NCBI GenBank assembly: GCA_910578175.1
Contig: CAJTPF010000002.1
Coordinates: 62,001-126,000 of the forward strand
Length of the DNA stretch: 64,000 nucleotides
Direction: 5' to 3'
DNA from: an uncultured Lachnospiraceae bacterium
GTDB taxonomy: Bacteria; Bacillota; Clostridia; Lachnospirales; Lachnospiraceae
Both the position numbers and the translations under genes were made by a program. Under the pieces are notes generated by a model. That model was not told where the DNA came from, searched no databases, and worked only from the letters and a program-made list of their open reading frames with translations. How positions within the stretch are numbered: the stretch's first letter is position 1; each line of letters begins with the position of its first letter. Below, piece after piece: positions 35,706-45,307 of this stretch.

Positions 35706-37958
35706 CTACATATTTCCGTGGCAGGTTCTGGATATTACATCCATCTGCTGCTCTTTTGTCAGGTCGATAAATTTAACTGCATAGCCGGATACACGGATCG
35801 TAAAGTTCGCATATTCCTCTTTCTCCGGATGTTCCATGGCATCTATGAGTTTTTCTTTTCCGAATACGTTAACATTCAGGTGATGGGCACCCTGGTCAAA
35901 ATATCCGTCCATAACCTGAACCAGATTGTTAATCCTTTCCTCTTCACTGTGTCCCAGTGCATCCGGATTAATGGTCTGGGTATTGGAGATTCCGTCCAGT
36001 GCCCAGTGATACGGAAGCTTTGCCACAGAGTTTAAGGATGCCAGAAGACCGTTCCGTTCCGCACCGTAACTCGGATTTGCTCCCGGCGACAAAGGTGCTC
36101 CGGCCTTACGTCCGTCCGGCATGGAACCGGTTGCCTTGCCATATACCACATTGGAAGTAATGGTCAGGATAGATGTGGTCGGCTCTGAATTCCGGTAGGT
36201 ATGATGTTTCTTAATTTTCTCCAGGAAGGTCTTTAATAACCATACCGCAATCTCATCGGCCCTCTCGTCATCGTTGCCGTAACGAGGGAAGTCTCCTTCC
36301 GTTTCATAATCAACCACCAGTCCGTTCTCATCCCGGACCGTCTTTACTTTCGCATATTTAATGGCGCTCAGGGAATCCACCACATGTGAGAATCCTGCGA
36401 TACCCGTAGCAAAAGTTCTGCGTACATCGGTATCGATCAACGCCATTTCTGCTGCTTCATAGTAATATTTATCATGCATATACTGGATCAGATTCAGGAT
36501 ATTCACATACAATCCTGCCAGCCAGTCCATCATCACATCATATTTTCCAAGCACTTCGTCATAATCCAGATATTCGGAAGTGATTGGTTTGTATTCCGGT
36601 CCCACCTGGACTTTATTTTTTTCATCCATTCCGCCGTTGATCGCATACAACAGGCATTTGGCAAGGTTGGCTCTTGCGCCGAAGAACTGCATTTCCTTAC
36701 CGGTCTGTGTGGCAGAGACACAACAGCAGATAGAATAATCGTCGCCCCAGACAGGCTTCATAACATCATCGTTTTCATACTGGACCGAACTCGTCCGGAT
36801 GGAAATATCGGCAGCATACTTTTTAAAGGTTTCCGGCAGTGCGGAAGAATATAATACTGTAAGGTTCGGTTCCGGGGAAGGTCCCATATTTTCCAGCGTA
36901 TGAAGAAAACGGAAACAGGTTCTGGTGACCATGGAACGGCCGTCCACACCGATTCCGCCGACTTCCAGCGTAGCCCATACCGGATCGCCGGAAAACAACT
37001 GGTTATAAGACGGTATTCTTGCGAATTTTACCATTCTGAATTTCATTACCATATGGTCAATGATTTCCTGGGCTTCCGATTCAGTCAGTATTCCCCTGTC
37101 CATATCTCTCTGGATATAAATATCAAGGAAGGTGGAGATGCGTCCCACGCTCATGGCCGCGCCGTTCTGCGTCTTAACCGCTGCCAGGTAGCCGAAATAC
37201 AACCACTGGGCCGCTTCCTTTGCATTGGCTGCCGGTCTGGAAATATCAAAACCATAAGTGAATGCCATAACCTTCATATCCGCCAGCGCCTTACGCTGCA
37301 TGGCAAGTTCTTCTCTCAGCCGGATCACCTCATCCGTCATGGTACCGTCGCCGCAGTTTGCAAAATCTTTCGATTTTTCTTCGATCAGATAATCGATACC
37401 GTATAATGCCACTCTTCTGTAATCGCCCACAATACGGCCTCTGCCGTAGGTATCCGGAAGTCCGGTTATGATCTTATTGTGGCGGGCCTTTTTCATTTCC
37501 GGCGTATAGGCATCGAATACACCCTGGTTATGGGTTCTGCTATATTCCGTAAAGATCTTATGAAATTCAGGATTCGGAGTATATCCGTATGTCTGGCACG
37601 CTTCTTCCGCCATTTTAATTCCACCAAAAGGCATAAACGCCCTTTTCAGCGGCTTATCGGTCTGAAGGCCAACGATCTTCTCCAAATCCTTTGTTTCTTC
37701 ACTGATATATCCCGGAGCATGAGAGGTAAGCGTTGATACGATATCCGTGTCCATATCCAGCACGCCGCCCTTTGCACGTTCTTCTTTCTGAAGCTTCTGC
37801 AAGATTCCCCACAGCTTATTTGTTGCTTCCGTAGGTTCTGCCAGAAAGCCTGAATCACCGTCATATGGTTTATAATTTTTCTGGATGAAATCTCTGGTAT
37901 TGACTTCTTCTTTCCAAATCTGCCCCTGAAATCCATCCCATTCTTTAAAGTTTACCAT
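35706..37958 (-). CDS. pflB: Pyruvate formate-lyase
   Basis: Glycyl radical enzyme of 750 residues, the usual full length. The active-site cysteines lie in ICCCVS (residues 411-413 are Cys, the pair equivalent to E. coli C418/C419). The radical glycine is G725 in RVSGYA near the C-terminus. It converts pyruvate and CoA to acetyl-CoA and formate in anaerobic fermentation. AAGGAG is positioned before ATG. A consensus promoter and a structured leader lie upstream. Confidence 0.98.
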   Translation of the reverse strand: MVNFKEWDGFQGQIWKEEVNTRDFIQKNYKPYDGDSGFLAEPTEATNKLWGILQKLQKEERAKGGVLDMDTDIVSTLTSHAPGYISEETKDLEKIVGLQTDKPLKRAFMPFGGIKMAEEACQTYGYTPNPEFHKIFTEYSRTHNQGVFDAYTPEMKKARHNKIITGLPDTYGRGRIVGDYRRVALYGIDYLIEEKSKDFANCGDGTMTDEVIRLREELAMQRKALADMKVMAFTYGFDISRPAANAKEAAQWLYFGYLAAVKTQNGAAMSVGRISTFLDIYIQRDMDRGILTESEAQEIIDHMVMKFRMVKFARIPSYNQLFSGDPVWATLEVGGIGVDGRSMVTRTCFRFLHTLENMGPSPEPNLTVLYSSALPETFKKYAADISIRTSSVQYENDDVMKPVWGDDYSICCCVSATQTGKEMQFFGARANLAKCLLYAINGGMDEKNKVQVGPEYKPITSEYLDYDEVLGKYDVMMDWLAGLYVNILNLIQYMHDKYYYEAAEMALIDTDVRRTFATGIAGFSHVVDSLSAIKYAKVKTVRDENGLVVDYETEGDFPRYGNDDERADEIAVWLLKTFLEKIKKHHTYRNSEPTTSILTITSNVVYGKATGSMPDGRKAGAPLSPGANPSYGAERNGLLASLNSVAKLPYHWALDGISNTQTINPDALGHSEEERINNLVQVMDGYFDQGAHHLNVNVFGKEKLIDAMEHPEKEEYANFTIRVSGYAVKFIDLTKEQQMDVISRTCHGNM

Positions 37959-37974
37959 TCTTTCTCCTTATCCC

Positions 37975-38100
37975 GCACTGGTTTATGCATACAAAGCCGT
38001 AAAGCTTACAGGTCCGCGTCCAGTGCCAGTCAGACCTGCAGAGCCATTAAGCAGACTCCTGTAATCGTTATCGGATCGTTATCTGTGTGAGGGTTAACTC
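37975..38100 (-). promoter_or_regulatory. Structured, repeat-containing 5' leader of pflB
   Basis: The predicted leader of about 140 bases holds two competing pairings on the minus strand: CAGGTC/GACCTG (38038-38033 with 38014-38009) and GCACTGG/CCAGTGC (38026-38020 with 37981-37975). The second strand of the latter is close to the ribosome site, and the two helices are arranged as a pseudoknot. Two direct repeats also occur: ATCGTTATC (38064 and 38075) and GAGGGTTA (38089 and 38101), spaced by about one helix turn. Control of pflB by RNA structure or by a repressor is plausible. Confidence 0.45.
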
Positions 38101-38107
38101 GAGGGTT

Positions 38108-38137
38108 ATTATATGAGACGAAAGCGGACTTTGTCAA
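38108..38137 (-). promoter_or_regulatory. Consensus promoter of pflB
   Basis: Minus-strand TTGACA (38137-38132) and TATAAT (38113-38108), both perfect, with an 18-base spacer. Predicted start near 38101. Strong expression is expected for this fermentation enzyme. Confidence 0.85.
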
Positions 38138-38215
38138 TATGAATCGTGTTTTTCTTTTTATACAAATGGCTTGAGAAATTATTCGTAACAGAACTACAAA
38201 AAGTTTTAACAGAAT

Positions 38216-39709
38216 TCATTCTGTATGATTTATCAGATAATTTATATCAATTTTTCCATTGCTGTTTCTTTTAAATTCTTCTAGCTTTATATATTTTTGC
38301 GGCAAAAATACATCCTGATAGTAATAAGATAGTTTATCATTGATTTCCCCTGCATTTATGTCATTGCGGGCAGTATAATAACAGACGATTCTGTTATTGA
38401 TGGTATTTACTTTAAGAAAACATTGTTCTATGGCGGATCTTTCTAATATACATTGCTCTATTGCATACAGATTGGCGCTCATTCCCGATAATTTTATCTG
38501 TCTGTCTTTTCTGCCTCTGAACAGTATCTCTCCTTTGCCATTTAACCGGCCGAAGTCTCCTGTATGATATAATTTCAAATTATCGTGAAACGGACTGTCT
38601 GTAAACTTTCCTGCGTTCATATTTATATCCACATATCCCAGTGAACTAAATTCTGATTCTATGCAAATCTCTCCATATTCTCCGGGAGAACCCGTTTCAT
38701 CCACCAAGTATATATTTGTTTTCGGAATCGGTTTCCCTAAAGGAACTTCTTCATATAAGATATCACTTTTCGAAATCCTATGATATATTTTAGCCAGTGT
38801 AGTCTCCGTTGGCCCATATAAACTTACCAAGTTTACATGTTTCAAATCCAGGCTATACCACAACTTTAAATCCGATATCACGATAGCCTCACCTGCTAAA
38901 AATATATATTTTAGCGATTTGATTTTATTTTTTGTTTTACAGATATTCATGGCAATCACATGAAAAATACCAGGCACGCAGTGAATTACATTTATTTTAT
39001 TCTTTTCAATCCACTGATGCAAAAATTTAATCCCCTGAAAGTTATTACAATTATCCATTAAGCAGATTGTACCCCCCGATAATAAAGGTACAAAAATATC
39101 TCTTAAATATGGATCAAAAGAAGGTGATGTAATTTGTGCAAATTTAAATTTTGCTTTTATATCAAACTCCTTGATTTCCCAGTCAATAAAATGTTTTAAC
39201 CCTTTATTTCTTCCAATAACACCTTTTGGCCTTCCGGTTGTTCCCGATGTATAATAAATATATACAGGATCATCGCACTCATATCTGTAATCTAATGGAC
39301 ATCTCCCCCCTATACAATATTCTTTCTTCTTCCATGAATAGCAATATAAATTAATGCATTTATTTTGAAATTTCTTTTCAAATTCTATATCATCATATAA
39401 TATATAATCTGCATAACTTTCCTGAACAATATGATCGATTTTCCCTTCGGGTAACGAAACATCTACAGGAATAAAAATTCCGCGCAGATAGAGCACTGTG
39501 ATAATAGATATGATGTAATTTATTCTATCATTGAACATTAATATAAACCGGGTATGTTCTTCTACTTTGTGACAGATTAATTTCTCTGCCAATAACTTCG
39601 CTTTTCTCTCTATATCTCTATATTTTATATCATACTTATTATCTTTTACCGCAATATAATCCGCATAGATTTTAAAAGTATCTTTTAAACTTTCCTGTAT
39701 GGGTTTCAT
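38216..39709 (-). CDS. Amino-acid adenylation enzyme (NRPS A-domain-like, stand-alone)
   Basis: Adenylate-forming enzyme of 497 residues. ATP loop YYTSGTTGRPKG (152-163); SFDPYLRDI with D199 at the position that binds the alpha-amino group in NRPS A domains; LYGPTETT; YHTGDFGR; GRKDRQIKLSG; C-terminal catalytic lysine in N484-G-K486. No carrier or condensation domain is attached. It probably loads an amino acid on the carrier protein encoded two genes upstream, as DltA does. The usual R-I of the A8 motif is changed (LSGMSANL), so pocket and hinge differ from the norm. It is the last gene of the accessory operon; no clear terminator follows. Confidence 0.85.
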   Translation of the reverse strand: MKPIQESLKDTFKIYADYIAVKDNKYDIKYRDIERKAKLLAEKLICHKVEEHTRFILMFNDRINYIISIITVLYLRGIFIPVDVSLPEGKIDHIVQESYADYILYDDIEFEKKFQNKCINLYCYSWKKKEYCIGGRCPLDYRYECDDPVYIYYTSGTTGRPKGVIGRNKGLKHFIDWEIKEFDIKAKFKFAQITSPSFDPYLRDIFVPLLSGGTICLMDNCNNFQGIKFLHQWIEKNKINVIHCVPGIFHVIAMNICKTKNKIKSLKYIFLAGEAIVISDLKLWYSLDLKHVNLVSLYGPTETTLAKIYHRISKSDILYEEVPLGKPIPKTNIYLVDETGSPGEYGEICIESEFSSLGYVDINMNAGKFTDSPFHDNLKLYHTGDFGRLNGKGEILFRGRKDRQIKLSGMSANLYAIEQCILERSAIEQCFLKVNTINNRIVCYYTARNDINAGEINDKLSYYYQDVFLPQKYIKLEEFKRNSNGKIDINYLINHTE

Positions 39710-39734
39710 TTCTGTACCGCCTCATTTCAAAATA

Positions 39735-40979
39735 TTAAAACATATGCATCTCATTTATAAAATAATATAATTTTCCTGTATTATCATCAGGAAATAATTC
39801 TTCGTATCTTTCAAATGTAATATTGGAATGATATAATCTTTCTTCATCTAGCAGCCGGCCGAAAGTTTTGGCCAATGTCTGCATATCTACATCATCATAC
39901 GCAAGAACAAGCTTTACAACAAAATGATCATATGTAATCTGATGGATCTGATATTGGATAATCGGTTTTCCCATCACCTTATTGGTATTCTCAACAGCTT
40001 TTACAAATACACTGCTATGAATTCTGCTTCCGTCTTCGCAAATAATAAAATCATTACACCTTCCATTGGTAAGTTTAAGAATTGGCGCTGAATTTCCGCA
40101 TTTGCAACAATGACTTGTATATAATCTCCCTCTGTCGCCAATCTTGTATCTGATAAACGGCATCACATAATTTGTTAAAGATGTGACATATATATCTCCC
40201 TCAATACTTTCCTCAGATTTATTTCCGGTTTCATCCAGTATTTCAACATAAACATTGTGTTTCATACAATGCATATTTCCTTCCGGACATTCAAATGCTA
40301 TTGAATTTACTTCATATGCACCATACTGATTTGCTGTAATACATTCAAAACATTCTTCTATTTCTTTCCTGACACTATCGTTCAGAAATTCTCCGGTTAA
40401 TTCAATATATTTAATGCTTTCAATTTTATCCAGCTTATTTTTTTTCATATATTCACTTAATAGTAACGCAATACTGGGTTCAACAATTAAATAATGCGGC
40501 ATAAACGCTGACATCATGTTATATATCTCATATAATCTTTCAGCATCTAAATTACTTTTGCTAAAACTCAGGTAATTTCCTTCCTGAATCTGTTTCGGCT
40601 CATCATAACCTTCTCTTCGGTTTGAATAAAAAGTACAACATTTATCTCCCGGACTTATGTTATAATATTTTTTTCTTAAATACCACAATCCCAATAATGA
40701 ACGATTAAGGTTTTCCTGTGACCAATAAATATCCAGACATATTCCAGTCGAACCGGACGTCGCATACTTTGCTAATTTATGTTCAACAAAATCACCATAC
40801 CATTTTTCAGGTATTAATCTTAAAGAGGAGTCTGACAGATCCTTTTTTTCCACCAATGGCAGCATACTAAATTCAATTTTATCAGTCATTGATTTATCAA
40901 AGTATTTACTGTACAGACTTTTATAAAACGGAGAATTATTATATGCATAATCAACTATATCCTTTAATTCTTTATTCAT
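39735..40979 (-). CDS. PaaK/CapK-like adenylate-forming enzyme
   Basis: Protein of 414 residues related to phenylacetate-CoA ligases and CapK. The nucleotide loop is ATSGSTG (73-79). The central motif ANQYGAYEVNSIAFECPEG resembles the PaaK core. Cysteines in CPEGNMHC and CCKCG could bind zinc. The C-terminal part (GRCNDFIICEDG, then a small alpha/beta domain) is present. It probably activates an organic (aryl or acyl) acid for transfer to the carrier protein. Its start overlaps the carrier gene by 8 bases, which implies coupled translation and a shared role. Confidence 0.8.
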   Translation of the reverse strand: MNKELKDIVDYAYNNSPFYKSLYSKYFDKSMTDKIEFSMLPLVEKKDLSDSSLRLIPEKWYGDFVEHKLAKYATSGSTGICLDIYWSQENLNRSLLGLWYLRKKYYNISPGDKCCTFYSNRREGYDEPKQIQEGNYLSFSKSNLDAERLYEIYNMMSAFMPHYLIVEPSIALLLSEYMKKNKLDKIESIKYIELTGEFLNDSVRKEIEECFECITANQYGAYEVNSIAFECPEGNMHCMKHNVYVEILDETGNKSEESIEGDIYVTSLTNYVMPFIRYKIGDRGRLYTSHCCKCGNSAPILKLTNGRCNDFIICEDGSRIHSSVFVKAVENTNKVMGKPIIQYQIHQITYDHFVVKLVLAYDDVDMQTLAKTFGRLLDEERLYHSNITFERYEELFPDDNTGKLYYFINEMHMF

Positions 40980-41232
40980 TATTTTTCATTCTCCTGTTAA
41001 AAACAAACTCTGCCAAAATATTAATATCATCAAATAATAAATTCAGGTCATCATCAACTTCAAACAAAATCCCAAATTTCTCTTCAATTTCTGATATAAA
41101 GTCAATTAACATCAATGAATCAAATTTATAATCCTTGATCAATGATCTAGAATTCTCAGTTATATCAAGATCTGTCTGTTTAAATTCGTAAATTATTTCA
41201 ATTATCATTTGTTTAATATCAAAAACATTCAT
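40972..41232 (-). CDS. Acyl/peptidyl carrier protein
   Basis: Small acidic protein of 86 residues with the 4'-phosphopantetheine site FDSLMLIDFI (Ser39). The surrounding helices fit the acyl carrier protein fold. It lies directly before the PaaK-like gene and overlaps it. The presence of two different adenylating enzymes with one carrier suggests that it may receive two kinds of substrate, or that one ligase serves another acceptor. No phosphopantetheinyl transferase is encoded nearby. Confidence 0.9.
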   Translation of the reverse strand: MNVFDIKQMIIEIIYEFKQTDLDITENSRSLIKDYKFDSLMLIDFISEIEEKFGILFEVDDDLNLLFDDINILAEFVFNRRMKNNE

Positions 41233-41255
41233 TTTTCTCTTATTCTCCTATATCA

Positions 41256-42785
41256 TTATTCTTTAAAACCATGATTAATATCACTGAATTTAACCATTAA
41301 TTTCCCATAATCTCCCCATTTTTTGCACACAAGTCCAACCGTAATCATATTTTTTCTTTCAAAATATCTTTTTAATATGCATTTTTTAATTTTTCCGTTC
41401 AACTTTCCCACCTCAAGAAAATTGCTGCTAATCACAATATATATCTTTTGTACGGGAATATATTCATAATAACAGGAGTAATTATCAATATTTATTTTAT
41501 CCAAACAGATCTTATCACTAACATCAACCCCTGCAAAATAGGATTCTTCCCCATTGATTATATAAAAACCTGCCTGAAAGTTATGACAATCACTTTCATT
41601 GCTGATTTCAATTTGAGCGCTGATTTCAAATGCAAGCATTCCGTTAATTTCTAATACCTTTAACTTTGGAGCATTGTCATTTTCCCACCAGTTATATTCC
41701 CTGTTTTTTATAAAATCAAAAAAAACATCCTTTCCCTCCAAATGTATAACATTATCCAAATCATTGAGTATTTTTTCATTTTTCTTTTCAGATATCACTT
41801 GTATTTTCTCCGAAAATAAAGATATATAATGTCTAAAATCTTTGATCAATTCAAGTATTTCACTTTCTAATCCTCTGATCATATCCTTAAATTTCACATT
41901 GTCATATTGGTCTGATAAAATTCTTAATAAACAATAGTTTGAAAAATTATTATACTCCGTTATCAGTTTACAACTTTTTTCACTGAATTTATCCGTCGAT
42001 TTAATATCAAAATTAAATTTATCCATTAAATTAATAATTTCGCTAAAAAATACTTTACGACCTTTATTCACATTTAAAATCTGTGATTCTGCATTTTTTA
42101 TATCATCTTGCGATACGTCGGGCAGCTTCATCAAAACGATCAATCTATTAAATAAAGCAACAATTGAAAATTCCTTTTTTTCCATGACTTGTATGATATA
42201 ATCTAATAATTTTTTTATATCCTCAGTTAAAGATTTATTTATATCAATTACTTCGATCGAAAAACAATTATAGTATTCCCCGTACATAACTTTAAATTTT
42301 TTGTTGGCATTTTTTAAAATTTTATCACTTAATGCAAAAGGTTCAAATTTAAACCTTTTATCCATAAATTGTGTATAATCCATTATAGAAATCACTTTTG
42401 AATTCGAATCATATCCATTCACTATAAACCAATGCGGATAACTGCTCACTTTATAATATTTCGAATAAAAAAGTTTATTATAATCTATTCCCATAATAAT
42501 AAGATTGTTGTTATTAATTTTCTTATATATAAAATCTAAAAGGTTTCCTTTGACAAAAGGCTCTACAAAAAAACCCATATGTTTCAGTATATCAATCAAA
42601 TCATACCTGATTTCTCTCAAGGTATTGGAAGTATACAATTCCAAAGTTTTTGCATACAATAAAAATATAGCAGAATATTGTTTATCCACACTTCCTAATG
42701 CTATTGATATTGGTCGTTGAAAACAGTCAACTTCATCTAATGCAAAATCTGTTACATCGTCATTCAATTCAATTAATTTTTTCAT
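41256..42785 (-). CDS. BtrH-like/cysteine-peptidase-fold protein with C-terminal beta domain
   Basis: Protein of 509 residues. The N-terminal part (about 15-165) resembles BtrH-type and C39-like cysteine enzyme folds: Asp-Cys at 20-21, IIMGIDYN, then P-H118-W-F-I-V-N-G-Y-D and V-I-S-I-M-D136. C21/H118/D136 could form a triad. The middle (about 180-365) is helical. The last 140 residues (WWENDNAPKL, FQAGFYIINGEESYF) resemble a concanavalin-like beta-sandwich of the DUF1349/GH43 C-terminal type. BtrH transfers an acyl group from a carrier protein to an aminoglycoside in butirosin synthesis. A comparable transfer from the neighbouring carrier is the best guess. Family assignment is by eye. Confidence 0.6.
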   Translation of the reverse strand: MKKLIELNDDVTDFALDEVDCFQRPISIALGSVDKQYSAIFLLYAKTLELYTSNTLREIRYDLIDILKHMGFFVEPFVKGNLLDFIYKKINNNNLIIMGIDYNKLFYSKYYKVSSYPHWFIVNGYDSNSKVISIMDYTQFMDKRFKFEPFALSDKILKNANKKFKVMYGEYYNCFSIEVIDINKSLTEDIKKLLDYIIQVMEKKEFSIVALFNRLIVLMKLPDVSQDDIKNAESQILNVNKGRKVFFSEIINLMDKFNFDIKSTDKFSEKSCKLITEYNNFSNYCLLRILSDQYDNVKFKDMIRGLESEILELIKDFRHYISLFSEKIQVISEKKNEKILNDLDNVIHLEGKDVFFDFIKNREYNWWENDNAPKLKVLEINGMLAFEISAQIEISNESDCHNFQAGFYIINGEESYFAGVDVSDKICLDKINIDNYSCYYEYIPVQKIYIVISSNFLEVGKLNGKIKKCILKRYFERKNMITVGLVCKKWGDYGKLMVKFSDINHGFKE

Positions 42786-42794
42786 TTGGTTCCC

Positions 42795-44159
42795 CTATAC
42801 AAATCTATCTCTGTTAACTACCGTATACTGCTTTGTCTTTCTGTATTCAATCACAGAAATTATGGTTATCATAAATAACATAAAAAAAATTGCAATGCCG
42901 GACGCCATTATAAAATCATTTTTTAAAACCAAAAAAGAGTCCGATACGGCCATGCGTATCACATCATTTAATTTCAGAATCATACCATAACAAAGCGGCA
43001 CTGCTGTTATAACTGCTGATACTCCCATAATTAAAAGTTCACTGAAAATGATCAGATATATTTTTCCGGCCCCCAGTCCCATGGCTCTCTGAATACAAAC
43101 ATATCTCGTACGTTTTTTAAAATAAAAATAAATTATAATATATACAAAAGCAACGACCGCTATTACAACAATAAAACATATTACCAGTACAATCTCATTA
43201 AATAATACCTGCTGTGCTTCAACCTCTGCATATTCCATTGTTTTTTCATCTATATAAATCGCATCCGAATCATTGTTGTTATAGAATTCGGTAATCTCCC
43301 TAAAACTGTTGCCAAAAACCCTTTCATAAAAAATATTACAATATTCCGGATTTGCATTGGATAATAATATCTGTGGCGTATCCGTTCTGGAATTAATTCT
43401 GTAAAAATCACTGTCAAAAATTCCACATATTTCATAATTTTCAACTATGCAAAATTCTCCGTCTTCTGTATTAATATACAAGCTGATCTTTTTACCAATA
43501 CAAGACTTAAAATCTGCATTGATACCATACTTTTCCAACATATAATCTGTTAGAATAACCTGATTTTCTCCTGTAAACTCTCCTCCTGCAAGAAAGGGGC
43601 GTGTTTTGTTATATTTGTTTCTATACTCTGACAATTCCTTTTCCGCAATCTGCAGATTCCCCTCTTCCATAACGCCGATCCTGTATTTTACAATTTTCTC
43701 TGTTCTGGTTGCGCTTACCGGATTATCCAGTCCAAAATCGTATGTAAAATCATTTTTTCCTTTATACGTCTGTTCATCAATCTTTAGGATTGCAGCATCA
43801 AAGGAGACTTCATCATTCGCCAATGGCGATGCTGCTATTTTTTTATCGTTGTCTTCACATAATTTATAAACATCAAATTTTTTTAAAACCTGGATACCCT
43901 CGACTTTACTGTCACCTTTGTATCTTTCCATATCGCTCTCCGTAAATCGTTGAAACATACTATAGCAATATGCTCCGGAAGAGTTATTATTGATTATATC
44001 AACTATATAGTTATTTACGGCAATACCATAGCCCGAACTGACCATCACTATTCCCATTATGATAATAAATCCCAGTATTATGGACACAACCATTTTTAAA
44101 CTGCCACTTATATTTTTTGCTGCCAAGCGAATAATATCAATAATTTTCATTTTTCCCAA
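42795..44159 (-). CDS. ABC transporter permease, FtsX/MacB type
   Basis: Permease of 454 residues. One N-terminal membrane helix (about 23-45), a long outside domain (about 46-320) and three C-terminal helices (about 330-355, 377-400 and 420-440) form the FtsX-like layout. The start is either TTG 44159 (AAGGA nine bases before) or the ATG three codons later. It is paired with a second, different permease and an ATPase. MacB-like systems move peptides, lipoproteins or antibiotics out of the membrane, or sense envelope stress. Confidence 0.88.
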   Translation of the reverse strand: MGKMKIIDIIRLAAKNISGSLKMVVSIILGFIIIMGIVMVSSGYGIAVNNYIVDIINNNSSGAYCYSMFQRFTESDMERYKGDSKVEGIQVLKKFDVYKLCEDNDKKIAASPLANDEVSFDAAILKIDEQTYKGKNDFTYDFGLDNPVSATRTEKIVKYRIGVMEEGNLQIAEKELSEYRNKYNKTRPFLAGGEFTGENQVILTDYMLEKYGINADFKSCIGKKISLYINTEDGEFCIVENYEICGIFDSDFYRINSRTDTPQILLSNANPEYCNIFYERVFGNSFREITEFYNNNDSDAIYIDEKTMEYAEVEAQQVLFNEIVLVICFIVVIAVVAFVYIIIYFYFKKRTRYVCIQRAMGLGAGKIYLIIFSELLIMGVSAVITAVPLCYGMILKLNDVIRMAVSDSFLVLKNDFIMASGIAIFFMLFMITIISVIEYRKTKQYTVVNRDRFV

Positions 44160-44164
44160 CTCAT

Positions 44165-45307
44165 CTAATCCTTATTATTTATAACCTGAATAATATCTTT
44201 TCTGTTTATTACTTTTTTTATTACCAGCAAAAACGGTAAGACCGCAATATTAGAGATTAAAATACACTTTAAAATAACAGATATAATACTGAAATTTTCA
44301 ATACTATAATCCATTTTATATAAATGATAAACAACGCTTGTTAAATATTTTGTAAATTTTAATCCTATGATACATCCCAGTATATCAGCTACCATTATCT
44401 GCAGTTCCAGGATTATTGTATTTATAAAAATTATTTTACAATCTGTCGATCCCAGTACTTTTTGCAGAACTAAAAATTTTTCTCTCGTATTAATATTTAT
44501 TATCGATATCGTAACGACAACAAATACTGAAATCACAGTAAATATAGCTGCCATTATTTTAAATACTAATTTTAAGGTACTGACCAAGCTCAGTATATCG
44601 TCAAAATCACATGAACAATAGGCTCCATAAGAAGCCAATGACTTTTTAAAATCAATATACTGCGACGCCTTCGGTATCGTACATTCTATGTTATATGAAA
44701 TAGATATTCCTTTTTCATCCATTTTCCGGATTACCGCTGCTGAAGGCAAAACTGCATAAGTCTCTTCGGCATCATCTTTCCGTACGACTGCCGATATCTT
44801 AAATTCACTCACAAACGTACCATTTTTCAAATATAAAGACAGAACGTCTCCGACCTGAAAACTCTCCACCTCCTTTTGGGTACAATAAATAATTGCATTT
44901 TCAGAATAATTAAATTCTTTCCATGCAATCCCATCCGGAATTTGTCCTGCTGCGAAATCTTCTTCCGTTAACCATTGACAGAATTTTTCGCCTAAAACTA
45001 TGTCTTTACCGGTCAATTCCAGCGAAGACATATAAAATTGATTACTTTCATCTGTGTGGAGTTTAACATTTTCGGCTCCAAACTCATCCAGCAGTTCCAC
45101 CTTATCAATATCAAGCCTCTTTATATATGTGCTGATCCCTTCTTCTAAATTACTGTCATATTGATTGCTGATCATCGGCATGATATATGCCGTCAAATGG
45201 TAAAATACAACGACAACGCTTATAATTGCCGTTGCTATTGCGATACCCAGTAAGATCATTTTACATGAATGCTTAATTTCCCCAATTACCAAATCAAATA
45301 TATTCAT
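44165..45307 (-). CDS. ABC transporter permease, FtsX/MacB type
   Basis: Permease of about 380 residues with the same layout: N-terminal helix (about 15-40), outside domain (to about 235), then three helices (about 245-270, 292-315 and 340-362). It begins at ATG 45305-45307, with an adjacent GTG one codon earlier, within the 3' end of the ATPase gene, so translation is coupled. It differs clearly in sequence from the other permease, so the transporter is probably a heterodimer. Confidence 0.87.
   Translation of the reverse strand: MNIFDLVIGEIKHSCKMILLGIAIATAIISVVVVFYHLTAYIMPMISNQYDSNLEEGISTYIKRLDIDKVELLDEFGAENVKLHTDESNQFYMSSLELTGKDIVLGEKFCQWLTEEDFAAGQIPDGIAWKEFNYSENAIIYCTQKEVESFQVGDVLSLYLKNGTFVSEFKISAVVRKDDAEETYAVLPSAAVIRKMDEKGISISYNIECTIPKASQYIDFKKSLASYGAYCSCDFDDILSLVSTLKLVFKIMAAIFTVISVFVVVTISIININTREKFLVLQKVLGSTDCKIIFINTIILELQIMVADILGCIIGLKFTKYLTSVVYHLYKMDYSIENFSIISVILKCILISNIAVLPFLLVIKKVINRKDIIQVINNKD

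Noticed and set aside
37975..38040. ZTP (pfl) riboswitch before pflB
   Set aside because: Only UGACUGGC within a short stem fits; the second hairpin and the CCGCC/GGGC element are missing.
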